Shown piece after piece: positions 1 to 11,231 of a DNA stretch of 64,000 nt. The stretch comes from Lamellibrachia satsuma (lineage: Eukaryota > Annelida > Polychaeta > Sabellida > Siboglinidae). The stretch spans positions 11,424,162 to 11,488,161 of the forward strand of contig BSQZ01000006.1 of assembly GCA_033239005.1 (NCBI GenBank), in the 5' to 3' direction. Position numbers and translations under genes: made by a program. A model generated the notes under the pieces. That model did no database searches and had not been told where the DNA came from. It worked only from the letters and a program-made list of their open reading frames with translations. The number at the start of each line of letters is the position of its first letter. The stretch's first letter is position 1.

Positions 1-952
1 AGAGGAATGGATTGATGCAACAGTTGGCAAACATCGCTATGACGGTGAAGTTATAATAATAATTCGTGAAATCCAGATGGGCGCCGAAATTAAACGCGAG
101 AAAACTGATTTCATTGAAAGAATTACACAGGAGATAGGCAATTACAACTAGTATGAGAGTCTTCAAAACGTTGCGTCTGGCGCGCGTATTCGGAACGGAT
201 ACTTCGCTACCGACATTTACTGCATGCGGGTGAACTTGGTTTCGTAGACATATAAACATCATGGAATAGCAGGTGACAAAGACGGCAATCGGAAGTAGAT
301 ACTCAAAGAAGAATAACATCACACCGCATATCTTCTTCCACGATGTGGAAGCGTACATCGGCATCACAATGCAGCGCCCGTTGATAACACCGACCGTCGG
401 AACTAAGAAACACAGCTTTAGTATAGGTCCCGGCCACCAGGCGGCGCCGGCCAACATGATAATCTTTGTCCTCGAGACAAAACTGTGGTGGAACAGTGGA
501 TGTACAATTCCCATATACCGTTCAAGGGTCAAAGCCATCATATTATAAGATGATGATACCATACAACTCCACAACGGAAATTCTGTTATCCAAAATTTAC
601 ACAAAATGTCACCGCCCAATCCGGATAAATTTTTGTTGGAGATTTTACCCGATTTTGAGATCAGTATTAGTACGGACGTCACAAAATCGATGATGCTCTG
701 ATTTAAGATCAAGATGTTCGTAAATTTTTGGCGCATTGATAAACTGTGTGAAATTACGAAGATCACTACACCGTTTCCAACGATTCCAAATGCTGCGATA
801 AAGGCATATGCAAGTTGTTGGTAGTTACTCGGAATAACATTGTTTTCATGGTCGTCCATAGTTGTGTTGTTCGGTGAACTATTGTTCGATGCCAGCGTTC
901 GAGAAACGTTCCACCTCCCGTCCAAGACACTTTCGTTTCCAGGCGCAACCAT
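1..952 (-). CDS. Class A 7TM receptor R1, C-terminus beyond window edge
   Basis: An uninterrupted frame of 317 codons runs from the ATG at 952 to the left edge. The start sits in a strong Kozak context (ACCATGG). The N-terminal tail (residues 1-45) carries several N-glycosylation sequons (NES, NVS, NSS, NTT). Class A landmarks follow: GN in TM1 (59-60), Asp89 in TM2, Cys118 before TM3, ERY at 144-146 in place of DRY, Trp in TM4 (172-173), Cys194 in the second extracellular loop, Pro221 in TM5, and the start of the TM7 motif (CCINP, 311-315). TM6 lacks the usual CWxP and reads AYLLCNSFN. The final tyrosine of NPxxY and the tail lie outside the window. It closely resembles R2 at 8578-9639 but differs throughout, so it is an older paralog. 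The ligand is unknown; a peptide receptor is an inference from the general fold. It should act in the plasma membrane through G proteins. Confidence 0.85.
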   Translation of the reverse strand, partial: MVAPGNESVLDGRWNVSRTLASNNSSPNNTTMDDHENNVIPSNYQQLAYAFIAAFGIVGNGVVIFVISHSLSMRQKFTNILILNQSIIDFVTSVLILISKSGKISNKNLSGLGGDILCKFWITEFPLWSCMVSSSYNMMALTLERYMGIVHPLFHHSFVSRTKIIMLAGAAWWPGPILKLCFLVPTVGVINGRCIVMPMYASTSWKKICGVMLFFFEYLLPIAVFVTCYSMMFICLRNQVHPHAVNVGSEVSVPNTRARRNVLKTLILVVIAYLLCNSFNEISFLAFNFGAHLDFTNYYYNFTVIAMFANCCINPFL

Positions 953-1174
953 GGTTTATTATACCTGAAATAGTTTTAGCATCACTTAGCACCGTTGCTT
1001 CCATGGGACGTCATTTTGACACTGTGAGTGGTCTCAAATGCGCAGTTGACATGCGATTTGCTTGTCTCTTCGTCAACCGTTAATACGATGTTGTTATTGC
1101 TCGACTGGCTGGTGCTTCACAATGCTGTTAGTTCAAATGTTCGAGCTTTGTATGAAGAACAATTCATGTTTGGA

Positions 1175-1470
1175 ATGTAGCGTTGTCGTCTCATTCGTCT
1201 ATAAATACAACATAGCGAGGATGACGACTTTTCTGTATATTTTGTCTATAAATATATCATAGTGATAATTATGAATTTCTTCCTTATTTCTTTCTAACAA
1301 TAGCGTCGTGATATTTATCCCTTTTTTCTCATTTGTTTGTCAATATAGCGTTGTGATGATTACAACTTTGTCTTTCTCACATATCTTAAAGAAAACGTAG
1401 TGATAATTGTGACTTTTCTGTCTTATTTGTATTCATATATATCTTAGTGATAATTACGACTTTCGCACAC
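1175..1470. repeat. Degenerate tandem repeat, about 46 bp period
   Basis: Copies of a motif like TAG(C/T)G-TGATAATTACGACTTT recur near 1180, 1214, 1259, 1302, 1347, 1397 and 1444, spaced 43-50 bases apart. The units are diverged. The array lies about 220 bases 5' of R1 on the gene's strand. Confidence 0.6.
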
Positions 1471-3050
1471 ATGTTCACTAATTGGATTAGTCAAAAGTAA
1501 ATGTAACTAAAGCTGTTCAACTAATTAATTTCCAAAACACAAAATCAAAATGCGAACGTTGATTGCTGCATGCATATTGTGCTACAAAATCCAAACTAAA
1601 AAAATAAAACATATATAATACTGCAGTTCTTGCATACCTGCAATGCTGACATCGACAGAAAACCAAGCATTTCCATCTCCGTAGCCAACAATTCGGCGAC
1701 AATGCAATACGACTCAGCACGATAATGTGACGTCTTATATGACGCACAAGCATGCCTTTTGCTTGCTAGGCATAATACATCGACCATAAAATTACTGCAT
1801 GTAGACAACACGGCATCTAGGCTTATATTCTGTTTATGCAATATTGATTACAGCGGCAAGACAACTCGATAGCCAATTGAGAAACACGCAGCACAATAAT
1901 ATGCTTATGAGTAATTATTTATAGAACTGTCGTGTCATCGCGGATTCCTTCACTATCACACATAGAGAGCATCGAAGTCTTTCGCGAAAATGCTGGTGTT
2001 TTAACATGGACTTTTTGGGAATATTAATTAATTGATGCTCTATATTAAAAAAAATGTACTGCTACAATGACCCGCAATATGCTATGAAGAAAATGCAATG
2101 TTTGTCTGGAATGGTAACAAAAGACGGCGAAACGAAGCATATAGTGTAAACTCCAGTTGGTCGCTATGGTTACGGGTCCTATAATATCCGACTGTGCATC
2201 ATCTGTGTCATAATTTCGTATAGAAGCACATGATTGTTGGAGCTTATTTCGTTTTCGCAATCTTGATTATCAGGTACTGTACATACAAACATAGATTATA
2301 AGTAAGAATGCAACACATAAGAACATTTTATTACAATCACATTGTAATGGTCAATATCATATTGTAAACCGCCTCACGTTACACAGAAGCAAAGCAAACT
2401 TTTAATCGAGCAAGGTACTAAGACAGAACGCGAGAAACTTAGTAAATAAGTTTAGCATATACGCAAACAGCATGGTCATGTCTTAGCCCCCCTCCAAACC
2501 TGTTGTGCAAACATCTATTTTTCGGTTTTCACTGCATATCTATATTGATAAACGTTAGTCTATGTAACAAAATAGTAACATAAAACGTGCATATTTCTGT
2601 ACGTTTAAAATGTGAAATAATGCATGTACGGACGCCCGTTCTTCTCTATGCATATATTGATAAACTGACGACACACCAAAAGACACACACTTATGCGTAT
2701 GTGCTTACCCACACACCTGACAGCCTCCCAAGTATACACAGTTATGCGCAATGGGATTATTGGTGTCCCAGACACCAGTGCTGTTTCGGGAGTACTATGA
2801 ATGGCCACGTCTTTCTCATCAAGTCACTCCAATTCAAAAATATCCATGTATTCAACGAATGTGTAAGGCAATCTACGGTCTCTATTTGGAACCGTAGATT
2901 TCGGGAAAGGGAACATACATGTTTCACTTTTGTAAGGTTGCTCATATAATACTGGATGGTATCAATGTTACGATCAGAACATGGGGAACGCGGCTTCAAT
3001 GTGCATGCGAATCTCGGTTGGCTTTCTCATTACTGCGGTCACCTCGATGA
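1471..3050. other. No gene seen
   Basis: Only short frames without recognisable domains occur here, and none keeps a protein-like composition. I see no tandem array and no match to the other repeats of the window. Confidence 0.6.
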
Positions 3051-3949
3051 TGAGCGAAATAATAACAGTGACGACGCTTAAGTACTTCGTCGAAACGTCG
3101 CGATCGGTCTGTTGCGACTGATTAAGCATATCGACTATCGGCAGTGCTACTGTATTTCACTGCACTGAGCAAGATTTTCCGGGAAGGCTATCTGCACCTT
3201 GTGCAAACTAAGCATTGTGTTAGTATGTCATACACGCAGCTGAATTTGGGCGTCCTTGTGACGTTCGATTGGAGATACCATTCGCATTAATCTTCAACGG
3301 GTCTACTATAAGCCTCACATATTTAGTCCTTGCCATCACCTCGTGCTGGACGCCATTACTATGTGTTGCGAATCTTAGCTTGAGAGACGATTATTCTTCC
3401 ATGAGCGATTGGATTATGCATGATAATAAAAATGGACACATATATGAAGCAATAAGGTACTGTGATTGTTAAGCGGAAAACATACTAAATCTAAATGTGC
3501 CAGGCGCTGGTTATTATGCAGCTGGATACACTTTGAGTCCAATGTTAAACTGGAATTATATCCTCATCCTTGAGGCTAGGCGGATTACAGGAAGAAGAAT
3601 TGTAAACGGGCGAATGCAGTGAACAACCAATAGAAACGACTTGAAGTCATAATCGAAAAGTGTCGCAATTGCGAATACGACACGTCGGAAGAAGCGTATT
3701 TCGGTAGGTAACGTTTATCGCTAGCGTAGAAGACGCACATCCCTGAGGATAAGTCGAGGCATACTGATTTACCTAGATTCGCGGGAACATGAAGTGTTGT
3801 AGCATCGATGTATGATAATTAATTGCAGGTGAGAAATCACATATACTTGTAATAATAAGTAATGAAAATAATTAACTTATAAGGCGCCTATATCCTCAGG
3901 AATCTTAGCTCAGAAGGGCGACAAAACAGAACCATTAACCATAATCGTG

Positions 3950-4995
3950 AACAGGGAGGGGCCAACGAAAATTTATGGTGGAAATGCAATTTGGAAAAAT
4001 TTTTCGAAAGGTAGCTATAGTTTCAGACGTCTTCAAAGCGATGGGAATTCATTCCAGACCCTACGCGCAGCGACAGAGAAAACATTCCACCAAAAACAAG
4101 ATATCATTGAGACAATCACTTGAAATCGAAACAAATTCATATGCATTTGATTGTGACAGTGGTATGTAAACTTGTGTCTCACCAGGATGCAAGTGATGAT
4201 TGAGATTATGATTATAACTGACTTGGAGAGACTTAGTATATAAGCTAAATAGAAAAGGGCCAAAAACGGATCGTTGCGGGACTCCGAATGGAAGGTATGG
4301 GCAAGACGATGTGCCAGATATATTAATGCTTTGTTGTCCGTCTGAAAACTAAATATGATTTGAAAAACAGAAGAGCCGTGTCAGAAATGCTAAAATGTGT
4401 ACGAAGGCGTTATAAAAGTATTGAATGATCAATCGTGTCAAAGTGCCGTTTCGGTAGAGTGAAATTGTTTATATGCAGACTGTAGATAATTGATAAGTTA
4501 TGTTTATAAATATGTTCATGAAGGCGGTAGCAACTACTTTTTACAATACTTTTTACAGAAAATTGAGATTGGAGATAGGACGATGATTTTTTAGATATTT
4601 TTTACAAAGAGGATTTATAAGAGCTTGTTTGAAATCCTGTGGGAAAATTCCGCCCAAATTGAAAGGTTTATAATAGTAGTAATAGGAACACATATTTGAT
4701 TGAAACGGCTTTTAAGTAGAAGTTTTGGAAATGGGTCTAGATCACACGATTTGCTAGGATAATTTGGAATGGTAATGAGACCATCACCAGCAGTTGCAGG
4801 TGTGAAACACTGTAGTGTATTTTCAGTAAGTGGTAGTTCAGGGAAATCATAGTCATTATTATTAATGCCAAAATTTGATCGAATGCGAAAAATCTTTTCT
4901 GTGAAATATTTTGAAAAAACAACACAATGTATCTACTGAAGAATGTTCAAGCAGTGGTATTAATTTCTGCTAATGCATAATTGTGTTTACGGATT
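3950..4995 (-). mobile_element. Decayed L2-clade LINE, reverse transcriptase part
   Basis: Reading the minus strand in pieces gives the L2 signature order. First comes the endonuclease-RT linker ending in a KSCDLDP-type motif near 4740. Then follows NHRPISNL near 4590, a degraded GVPQGSVLGPLLFSLYT block (read as VPQRSVFGPFLFSLYT) near 4260, and a lost YADDTQ motif (PGETQVYI) near 4180. Stops and frameshifts are frequent. Its 5' side is joined to a CR1 3' end at about 4997. The element belongs to block B and recurs at 45240-46240. Confidence 0.7.
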
Positions 4996-4997
4996 TA

Positions 4998-5240
4998 CAC
5001 GTCTTTAACAAGATTTAACAATATTGCCACCCAAGGCAAACACCCGGATGGCAAGTGGACAAGGAACCCATTGGCATTTTTCATTTATGTGTAACCCGCC
5101 CTCCTGAGATATGTGTCAACCTTGTTTTTAAACACATTTGCTAGTACAATATTAGAAAGAGGCGTCTGGCGAGCAACTTCAGAATTTTTTGAGATAAAAT
5201 AGGTATACCAATCGGCTTTTGAACCGGACTTTGCGGGATG
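4998..5240 (-). mobile_element. CR1 LINE 3' end fragment
   Basis: On the minus strand this matches the last codons and 3' tail of the CR1 copy at 41930-42090: a FKNKVDT-like end, a RAGY-like terminus, the words CCACTTGCCATC and GATGGCAA, and a TTGTTAAATC-type tail. It is 5' truncated and abuts L2 sequence. Confidence 0.75.
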
Positions 5241-5399
5241 CCTTTTTTGTAATATTGTATTTGTGAACTAATGAACGTCCGGTTTTCAGTAGCGTTCGTT
5301 TTCAAATCTAAAGCAAATGCAATATTTACCCATTATTATTTCAATTGTTTCATTGTCAATGTCCTGGAATTAATTATTATTCCAATTAATTTTATGTCA

Positions 5400-5965
5400 T
5401 GTATTTATAAATTAAAATGCATTTTTTCTAAAATTTATGTAATTCAGCAGTTGACGCACTAGAACGGTGTCATATTGCGAATATGCGAGTGTTAGCTTCG
5501 ATTATCTAAGGTCCGAGATGTCGAGCCACCGTTTGTCGCTCACACTACAGCATGCGATCCGCGCGTAGCTTCCGTTGCGACCGAAATTATATATGCACCC
5601 AGATTCTGGATGCATTAATTATATTAATTTGTCTTTCATCCGGGAATTTAGCTAACTCATTAAATAAGAGTAGACTTTTATTAGCATATACGATGCCATT
5701 CGAATTAACTTTAAATATTGATTATATTGACACAACTATCATACTAAATAATGTACATAAATGTTATTGTGTAGAATTTAAATAATAACGCCATGGAAAA
5801 TTGTATGTTAAACTTCATCATGTTCTCTATAGTAATTTGGTTGACATTTCCAAGAACAATGGACAAGAAGCTAAAATCAAATATTTTTCATTAAACAAAT
5901 TGAGTATGGTGTCCCACTATTGCTCAGGTACGTGGAACACTATGCTCACACAATTAATTAAGTTA
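5400..5965 (+). repeat. 1.2-kb dispersed repeat E, internally deleted copy
   Basis: It matches the two ends of the longer copy at 47040-48330 but lacks the middle (about 47440-48160 of that copy). Further copies lie at 25548-26715 (inverted) and 58080-58240 (part). I see no coding capacity and no clear terminal inverted repeat, so the class is unknown. Confidence 0.7.
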
Positions 5966-6149
5966 TATATGACACCGTGAGGAATACCTGTTTTGCATAT
6001 CAAACTTATCTGGTCATTTATCAAATAAATGACTTGCCAATTTGTATAATTTGGTTATATTTTACAAGTTTAGCTTGGTTGTGTCATACAAACAATCACA
6101 CAATTGTTTTCAAAACATATTTATTGAAAACATACCTTGTCCCTTCTGC

Positions 6150-6414
6150 CTACCCCGTTGTCCATACACGGCTCTGTCGGTCTGTTCCGTAGGACATATG
6201 GCCTACTCCGTTGTCCATGCACGTCTCTGTCGGTCTATTCCGTAGGACATATGGCCTACCCCGTTGTCCATACACGTCTCTGTCGGTCTGTTCCGTAGGA
6301 CATATGGCCTACTCCGTTGTCCATGCACGTCTCTGTCGGTCTATTCCGTAGGACATATGGCCTACTCCGTTGTCCATACGCGTCTCTGTCGGTCTATTCC
6401 GTAGGATATGGCCA
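6150..6414. repeat. 53-bp minisatellite, five copies
   Basis: The word CCGTTGTCCAT begins at about 6155, 6208, 6261, 6314 and 6367, an exact 53-base spacing. Units share TCTGTCGGTCT, CCGTAGGACATATGGCCTAC and a few alternating substitutions (ACACG/GCACG). Copies are very similar, so the array is young. Confidence 0.9.
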
Positions 6415-6429
6415 AATCCGCAGGCGTAT

Positions 6430-7527
6430 TACTAGTTGGCGAGTAATAATCTTGTCATGTATGACAGTTATCATTCAATTACTATTACAAGCATCATTAA
6501 ATACATGTTTAGTTTTAGACTACAGCCCAGGGACATCTCAACAGTTTTTTCATAATTGTATTAATTTATGCAGATATATTCTTTACCTTACTTTACTACA
6601 ATTTACGTTATTACATTGAGTTTGACCAGGTTTTTCTAAGGTTCAGCTGATAGAGGCAGTGCGAAGTTTCATACGGTTAACATTTTTTACAACAGTTTTA
6701 CTTTAACATAGTAACTAATTGTGCTTTATGTCGCGCGTAGCTTGCGTCAAAATGAGAATATCCCAACAAACCTTGAATTTGTGAATTAAATAGGCTGTTA
6801 AAATTAGAGTGGTTCAACTATTTGATTTTCAATTCATTAAGCTAACTTTATGGAATATTGACCAAAAACAAACGTCTACTTCACCGTGCTATGCAAAATT
6901 CCAACGTCATTACCGTCAACCCAGACAAGCATTCTGACGGTTACTTTTCACTATTATGCACATTTTTGCCAACACAACAACATAACATCATACTTTTTAA
7001 GATGGCAACCGATTGTGTTTTGTGAATTGTGAATTTTTTTCAATTCAAAATTATATAAAAACGAACACTCGAAAGATTGCAAACTCTTTAACTTTGTGTT
7101 CTTAGCTATATGATCATACCATCAAGAAATAATTTAAATAAATAAATTTAATAATAATAAATAAATTTAAATGGTGTCTATGCCAGGGGAAGTAAAATGT
7201 CCCACACAAGGGTAAATGTGTTACCTGTTGTGGACTCTCTCATGCTTTCTGCAGAAGCGTCCATGACGCGGCTGTGTCAATTATGTTAACTACCTCGCAG
7301 AAAAGATACGATTGAATTAATATAGCCCGGTGAACAAATAGACGCATTTGTTCCACGAAAGCCAACGACCCAGAGCGCAAGAATTGTGCTGTCATCAACA
7401 TTCATATAATTATTAATCAATTTAATATTTATAAATAATTTACAATGCATGCGTATCTATATATAAATATATACATCATGGTTAAAATCAACTAATATTA
7501 TTTAATTATAATTTAGACACACATTAG

Positions 7528-7605
<78 letters not shown>

Positions 7606-7798
7606 GTCATGTTTAACTAAATTAGTATTATTATTTTATAATTTATACATATATTAGTCTTGCTTTAAATAATTTATGATTTATTTAACTAATTTATCTT
7701 ATAGATACATTTTTTTTATTGATTATTCATTTAATTATTACATTTATTTAATTTATTGTTTTATTTTATTTATTTTAATTATATTAATATCTATTGTA

Positions 7799-7887
<89 letters not shown>

Positions 7888-8190
7888 CATATGTGCGTGC
7901 GTGTGTGCGTGCGCCCGTGCGTCCGTGCGTGCAAGCATACGCAGTTTAGTCAAATTACTCGATATTTTCACAACAAAATCCAATGTGAAAACGTTAACCT
8001 ACCGACTTCACAACGAGGCGACAAAATCATGAATAGACTGGTGCATGCATCCAAATATGTATCATAAGAAGGGTCGTGTAGGTAATGTTTAAGTTAAGTA
8101 AAGTAGGGCAACAAACGGTCTTACGGTGATCTGGATGTGCTCAATCCAGAAAGTGTAATTTGTAATTTAGGGGGTCAAGAATTCTTTCCA
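6430..8190. other. AT-rich region without a gene; two (TA)n arrays
   Basis: (TA)n tracts occupy about 7530-7603 and 7803-7884. The rest is AT-rich sequence with no domain-like frame. The apparent tyrosine/isoleucine proteins here are translations of the TA arrays. Confidence 0.8.
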
Positions 8191-8204
8191 CACTAAGCCA
8201 ACTT

Positions 8205-8550
8205 TGTGAATTCAGAACAATCATGTCACCATAACACCGTTGCTAAGAAATCATTATTATACTTGCTAGAAGGTGTTTCTCTGTTTCGTTTACACATCGG
8301 TAGGGATTTTGTTTTTGTTAGTTACAACGAACCCATCAACAGTTTGCCAACATCACTTTTTTGGATGCAGCACACCCAAAGCACCATAACACCGTTGTTA
8401 ATGAAATCATTATTAAATTAATGTATGTATTACACCGTGGGCTAATCGGGCGTCATATTATTTATTTAATGAGTAAAGGACCAATCCCACAGTTTGCCAA
8501 CATCACTTTTTGGATGTCCCGCATCCAAATCACCCTAAAACCGTTTGATG
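8205..8550. repeat. Diverged tandem repeat, about 143 bp period
   Basis: TTTGCCAACATCACTTTTTGGATG occurs in two versions near 8346 and 8489, and CACCATAACACCGTTG near 8228 and 8390 with a third diverged form near 8530. This gives about two and a half units just 3' of receptor R2. Confidence 0.75.
8461..8466 (-). promoter_or_regulatory. Possible polyadenylation signal of R2
   Basis: AATAAA is present on the minus strand about 112 bases past the R2 stop codon, at the usual place for a short 3' UTR. No transcript evidence is available. Confidence 0.35.
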
Positions 8551-8577
8551 GCGTGCTTTACTCAAACATGCCTGGTT

Positions 8578-9639
8578 TTAATTTTCTGAAATTGGTATCG
8601 GTCTAGTAGAGATTTCACTGTTTATGTGTGTTCCGCATGTAAAGAATAGCTTTCTAAATTCTTTCTGGAATACCTCGTACTTCAGTGCGTAGATGATCGG
8701 GTTGGCGCAACAGTTCAAGAGTATCGCGATAACTGTAAAGTTGTAATACTCACCGGCGAAGTCGGCGGCGTAGCCGAAATTAAACGCGAGAAAAGTAAAT
8801 TGGTTCCAAGAGTTACATAGGATATAACACACGACAATGATCACTAATATCTTTAAAACGTTACGTGAGGCACGCGCCTTCTGGACAGCTACCTCGTTGC
8901 CACTGGTTTGTCCCTGAGGAGATACACGGCTCCGTAGGTAGAGAAAGATCCTGCCGTAGCAAGTTATGAACACTGTGATCGGAATGAGGTACTGCGTTAT
9001 GAACAGCGCTACGCCACAGAACTTCTGCCACCAGGGACTGGCAAAGAGCGTCATGATGTAACAGCGACCGTCAATGACACCGGAAGTTGGCACGAGCAGG
9101 GCAAGCATGTCTATCAGTCCAGGAAACCAAGATGCGGCGGCCATTATTAGGACTGTTCGCTTTGAAACAGAGTTATGATGGAATATTGGATGCACAACGG
9201 CCACGTAACGTTCAACAGTCAACATGATTAGTGAATACGATGACGATATTATAAAGCTCCACAGTGGAAGGTCACTGAGCCAAAATCTGCAATAGATTTC
9301 GCCCATAATTCCTGATAAATCGTGCGCGACCGAAGTTCTCATTGTCGTTAGCATGATACAGACCGCTGCCATCAAGTCGATGCAACTTTGATTCAATATT
9401 AGAATGTTAGTCAATATTTTGCGCATTGTTGTACTCTTCCCAATGACGACGATCACTATTAAGTTTCCAAGAATGCCAAGAACAGAAACCGAACCATACG
9501 CAATGTTGAGGTGGGCATTCGGCATACGTATGTTCGTCAATGGGCTTCTCGTACCGTTGACGATTATTCCTGGGTGTTTTTGTATTTCAGAAAAGTTCAG
9601 TTCTCCCGGATAGTCGCTCTCATTTCCACTCGTTGTCAT
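8578..9639 (-). CDS. Class A 7TM receptor R2, complete single exon
   Basis: A 353-residue open frame with A at -3 of the ATG. The N-terminal tail has sequons at NES (6), NFS (15) and NGT (28). TM1 spans about 44-66 with GN at 58-59, TM2 74-98 with Asp88, and TM3 121-142 after Cys117. ERY is at 143-145. TM4 (163-184) has Trp171. The second loop carries Cys193. TM5 (211-236) has Pro220, TM6 is 261-285 and TM7 is 299-318, ending in NPIIY at 313-317. Cys335 in the tail could be palmitoylated. The toggle CWxP of TM6 is absent (CYILCNSWN), as in R1 and psi-R4. These features make it a rhodopsin-like receptor in the plasma membrane. I cannot assign a ligand; a neuropeptide-type receptor is only a guess. 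The whole frame is intact, unlike psi-R3 and psi-R4. Confidence 0.93.
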   Translation of the reverse strand: MTTSGNESDYPGELNFSEIQKHPGIIVNGTRSPLTNIRMPNAHLNIAYGSVSVLGILGNLIVIVVIGKSTTMRKILTNILILNQSCIDLMAAVCIMLTTMRTSVAHDLSGIMGEIYCRFWLSDLPLWSFIISSSYSLIMLTVERYVAVVHPIFHHNSVSKRTVLIMAAASWFPGLIDMLALLVPTSGVIDGRCYIMTLFASPWWQKFCGVALFITQYLIPITVFITCYGRIFLYLRSRVSPQGQTSGNEVAVQKARASRNVLKILVIIVVCYILCNSWNQFTFLAFNFGYAADFAGEYYNFTVIAILLNCCANPIIYALKYEVFQKEFRKLFFTCGTHINSEISTRPIPISEN

Positions 9640-10267
9640 GGTTTGGTAGGCGTTCGTGCAGTAAGTACAGTAATAAGCAATGTCAATACTAACAGTTTCC
9701 CTTTTAGTATTCCGTAACTTAGTATTCCGTATTTAGAAGCGTCACTGGGCTGTCTAGTTTAGCTTAAACAAACCTGCACGCGCGTGATATCAATTGAGGC
9801 GGCGTTGTTATATCCATCTAAAAAGAAAACGTAAATCGTCATGAATATGCCATGGTGTATTTCAAAGTGTTCGAAATATATGTTCAATTCTAGCTACTTC
9901 TGTCAAGTTAATAATACCGAGGATGTATCGTAAGTTTAAAGGAAAACAAAAGTCATAGTTTTCGGTCTATGCACCTATAAGAGTTACTATCATCAGTTGT
10001 AACTACATTGTAGCATGCCATGTGGTTTACTAGGGAAACCTTTTTGAACGCACAACATCTTAATTTCATAGGCTACGCCACACTGTTAGATAGCCCTATG
10101 TTACGAGTGTCATAACATGTATTTCCATACACATATTCCTAAGCATGCCAATATGATATGGCCATACTATTTGCGTCCAAACTCAACAGATGCAACATAT
10201 TTTGGCCGTTGTTTACTAAATTAGTCCTTTTTCTGTCAAAACAGAACGTTTGCGTTTGGTTATATGC

Positions 10268-10314
10268 ATGCCGGCCTCCCTTAATACGTCACATGTAGTC
10301 TAGGTTATCCGATT
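10268..10314. repeat. Left copy of 47-bp direct repeat flanking RTE
   Basis: It begins ATGCCGGCCTCCC and ends near TTATCCGATT. It is repeated with a few changes at 11185-11231. The RTE copy lies exactly between the two, so this reads as a long target-site duplication. Confidence 0.75.
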
Positions 10315-11184
10315 TGCAGGGCTGTCTTCCCTCAAACACTCTATTTGACATATTTTTAGAGAGGATCATGACTGATGTCCTTGAAGTTCACATAGGAACT
10401 GTCAGCATCGGAGGCAGGACAGCAACACATTCACGCTTTGCTTTGCAGATGATACCGATGACTTAGCAGGGATAAAAGGAGCTAGTTATCCTAGGACCCG
10501 CCTCGACAAAACATCTGCGTCCCACGAAATGGAATTTAGTGCTGAGAAAACCAAGCTAATGACCAATAGCATAAATGGCGTCAACACGAACATCAATGTG
10601 AGGGGACAAAGATTAGAAACAGTGTACAACTTCAAGTACCTGGGTTCAGTTATCACGGACGAGTGATCCAAACCTGAGCTGATGTCAAGGATTGCCCAGA
10701 CAACGGCAATGCTGACAAAGCTGAAACGAATATGGAAAGATAAAACATTGCCCTTCGATCCAAAACTGATTCGATCACTTGCCATGTCAATATTTATATA
10801 TGCATGCGAGATGGACTCTTACAAACGAAATACAAAGACAAGTACAAGCCATGGAAATGAGTTGCTATCGAAACATCTTTTTTATCTCATACAAGGACCA
10901 TATAACCAACGAAGAGGTCCACAACAGAATCCAACAAGCCATCGGGCCCTACGAAGATCTCCTGAGCACGGTAAAGAGACGGAAGATGAAATGGTATGGA
11001 CACGTCTCACGAAAGAAGAAGAGACAGAGGAAAGGCGGGAGGACAACATCCGAGAGTGGACAGGCCTGGATTTCTCAGATACACAAAGGGTGGCAGACGA
11101 CAGGCAGAGGTGGAGACACCTAGTTGCCAGATCATCGGTGGTGCTGCGACGACACCCCGGGTTAAGGGAATGATGATGATGATA
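10315..11184 (+). mobile_element. 5'-truncated RTE-clade LINE
   Basis: Translation in pieces gives the RT motif-B region (GCLPSNTLFDIFLERIM), then SIGGR and a degraded FADD box (near 10436, reading FADDTDDLAGIK). NFKYLGSVITDE is followed by a stop at 10665. The C-terminal region is SMSIFIYACE, YRNIF, and MKWYGHVSR at 10990. A change of frame then gives EWTGLDFSDTQRVADDRQRWRHLV at 11060-11135. The copy ends in (ATG)n at about 11172-11184, the usual short microsatellite tail of this clade. The element encoded endonuclease and reverse transcriptase, but only the C-terminal half is present and it is disabled by a stop and frameshifts. The insertion predates the A/A' duplication, since its start is also at 55100-55200. 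Confidence 0.85.
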
Positions 11185-11231
11185 ATGCCGGCCTCCCGTA
11201 ATACGTCACATGTAATCTAGGTTATCTGATT
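11185..11231. repeat. Right copy of 47-bp direct repeat
   Basis: This is the partner of 10268-10314, directly after the (ATG)n tail of the RTE copy. Confidence 0.75.

Larger units (their letters stand above)
3050..6030. repeat. Segmental duplication block B (first copy)
   Basis: This stretch matches 44460-48400 in the same order and direction, with many substitutions and indels. Anchors include the TTCGTCGAAACG region (3090 and 44480), the GATGGGAATTCATTCCAGA region (4040 and 45325), a GTGTGAAACA(C/G)TGTAGTGT stretch (4800 and 46210), and the region starting GGTGTCATATTG (5466 and 47105). It contains a decayed L2 element, a CR1 tail and one copy of a 1.2-kb repeat. Confidence 0.8.

Noticed and set aside
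766..948. Short minus frame at the R1 start
   Set aside because: It is in another frame of the R1 N-terminal coding region, which has the strong Kozak start and continues into seven membrane segments.
2587..2949. Open frame of 120 codons
   Set aside because: No domain, atypical composition, and an overlapping frame of similar length on the other strand.
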